The notes beneath the pieces were generated by a model. It ran no database searches. It saw only the letters and a program-made list of their open reading frames with translations, and had not been told where the DNA came from. Below are positions 13,135-13,700 of a DNA stretch of 13,700 nt, one piece after another. A program made the translations under genes and the position numbers. The stretch is from an uncultured Collinsella sp. Its GTDB lineage: Bacteria > Actinomycetota > Coriobacteriia > Coriobacteriales > Coriobacteriaceae. Every line of letters starts with the position of its first letter. Positions within the stretch are counted from its first letter, which is position 1. The stretch spans positions 1 to 13,700 of the forward strand of contig USKV01000014.1 in NCBI GenBank assembly GCA_900555355.1, read 5' to 3'.

Positions 13135-13700
13135 ATGCAGCGACAGCTAATGGACGAACTCATCGCTTGGAAATCTAGGGCAAACCGCAAGCCCCTCCTG
13201 CTTAAGGGGGCCCGCCAGACGGGAAAAACCTGGCTTCTCAACGAATTCGCAGGCCAGCAGTATCAAAACGTCATCCGTTTTGACTTTATGCTCGAACCGG
13301 GCGCACGTTCGCTGTTCGACGGAAGCCTTGACCCCAAACGCATCATCTCCCAGATAGAGCTCCTGCGCGGCCAGACCATAACGCCGACAGACACGCTCAT
13401 CATCTTCGACGAAATCCAAGAGGCACCGCGTGGCATCACCTCGCTCAAATACTTCAACGAGCTGGCGCCGGAATACCATATCATGGCAGCCGGCTCCTAT
13501 ATGGGGCTCGCGCTCCGACGCGAAAACGAGTCGTTCCCCGTCGGCAAGATCGACCAGCTTACCATGCGCCCCATGGGGTTTGTCGAGTTCGTTCGTGCCG
13601 TCGATGGCGATCCGCTCGCAGATGCCATCCTTGCCGCAGACATGGACCTGCTGGCGAATGTTTCCGAAAAGCTCGAGCGCCTGCTCAAGGAATACCTCGT
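13135..13700 (+). CDS. AAA ATPase, DUF4143-type (COG1373), 3' end outside window
   Basis: The first 188 residues of a predicted P-loop ATPase whose frame is still open at the window edge. Walker A is GARQTGKT (25-32), Walker B is LIIFDEIQ with D92 and E93, and AAGSYMGLAL (118-127) matches the sensor segment of this family, followed by RRENESFPVGKIDQLTMRPM and a GFVEF stretch typical of it. Complete members are about 400 residues with a C-terminal DUF4143 domain, which would lie beyond the edge. ATG at 13135 has AGGAGG only 4 nt upstream, slightly close but strong. The cellular role of this family is poorly known; toxin-antitoxin-like or accessory functions have been suggested but nothing here shows it. 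It is preceded by three 33-bp repeats and its own promoter, so it is probably transcribed independently of galT. Confidence 0.9.
   Translation, partial: MQRQLMDELIAWKSRANRKPLLLKGARQTGKTWLLNEFAGQQYQNVIRFDFMLEPGARSLFDGSLDPKRIISQIELLRGQTITPTDTLIIFDEIQEAPRGITSLKYFNELAPEYHIMAAGSYMGLALRRENESFPVGKIDQLTMRPMGFVEFVRAVDGDPLADAILAADMDLLANVSEKLERLLKEYL

Overview
The window reads as chromosomal DNA of a moderately high-GC, anaerobic, sugar-fermenting actinobacterium. The best guess is a gut Coriobacteriia of the Collinsella type. That guess is inference from protein style, GC-rich codon use, the flavodiiron protein and the Leloir genes; no rRNA or other taxonomic marker is present. Eleven protein-coding genes are called. 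Nine are confidently assigned to families, one is a weak small hypothetical, and one (an AAA ATPase) runs off the right edge.

Layout. 1-323: no gene, but a stack of inverted repeats ending in a terminator for the leftward genes. 324-3336 (minus): a two-gene ABC exporter operon, ATPase then a BceB/FtsX-type permease, overlapping and with no two-component system beside it. 3485-4471 (plus): one reading frame joining a MutT-like NUDIX hydrolase to a Vsr-type mismatch endonuclease, starting at TTG. 4472-5276: a possible 69-residue protein, then degenerate tandem repeats and a 125-bp near-perfect palindrome holding the aldolase terminator. 5277-6134 (minus) and 6469-7272 (plus): a class II ketose-bisphosphate aldolase with GatY-like signatures, divergent from a DeoR-family regulator across an AT-rich spacer. 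7347-8507 (minus): a flavodiiron protein with all metal ligands. 8637-9668 (minus): a LacI-family regulator, divergent from galK-galT (10006-12830, plus). Between them lie three copies of a 12-bp operator-like site. 13004-13700: three 33-bp tandem repeats, a promoter, and the start of a DUF4143-type ATPase gene.

How the genes may work together. galK and galT supply the phosphorylation and uridylyl-transfer steps of the Leloir pathway and are probably repressed by the divergent LacI-type protein through the three sites. The GatY-like aldolase with its divergent DeoR regulator looks like a second, separately controlled carbohydrate unit, possibly tagatose- or fructose-bisphosphate cleavage. The flavodiiron protein removes O2 or NO. 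The NUDIX-Vsr protein joins nucleotide-pool cleaning with mismatch incision in one chain. The ABC pair is probably a peptide-antibiotic resistance or sensing transporter.

The least ordinary items are the NUDIX-Vsr fusion, the three-site LacI operator array, the 33-bp repeats before the ATPase gene, and the long palindromes at 103-221 and 5119-5243.
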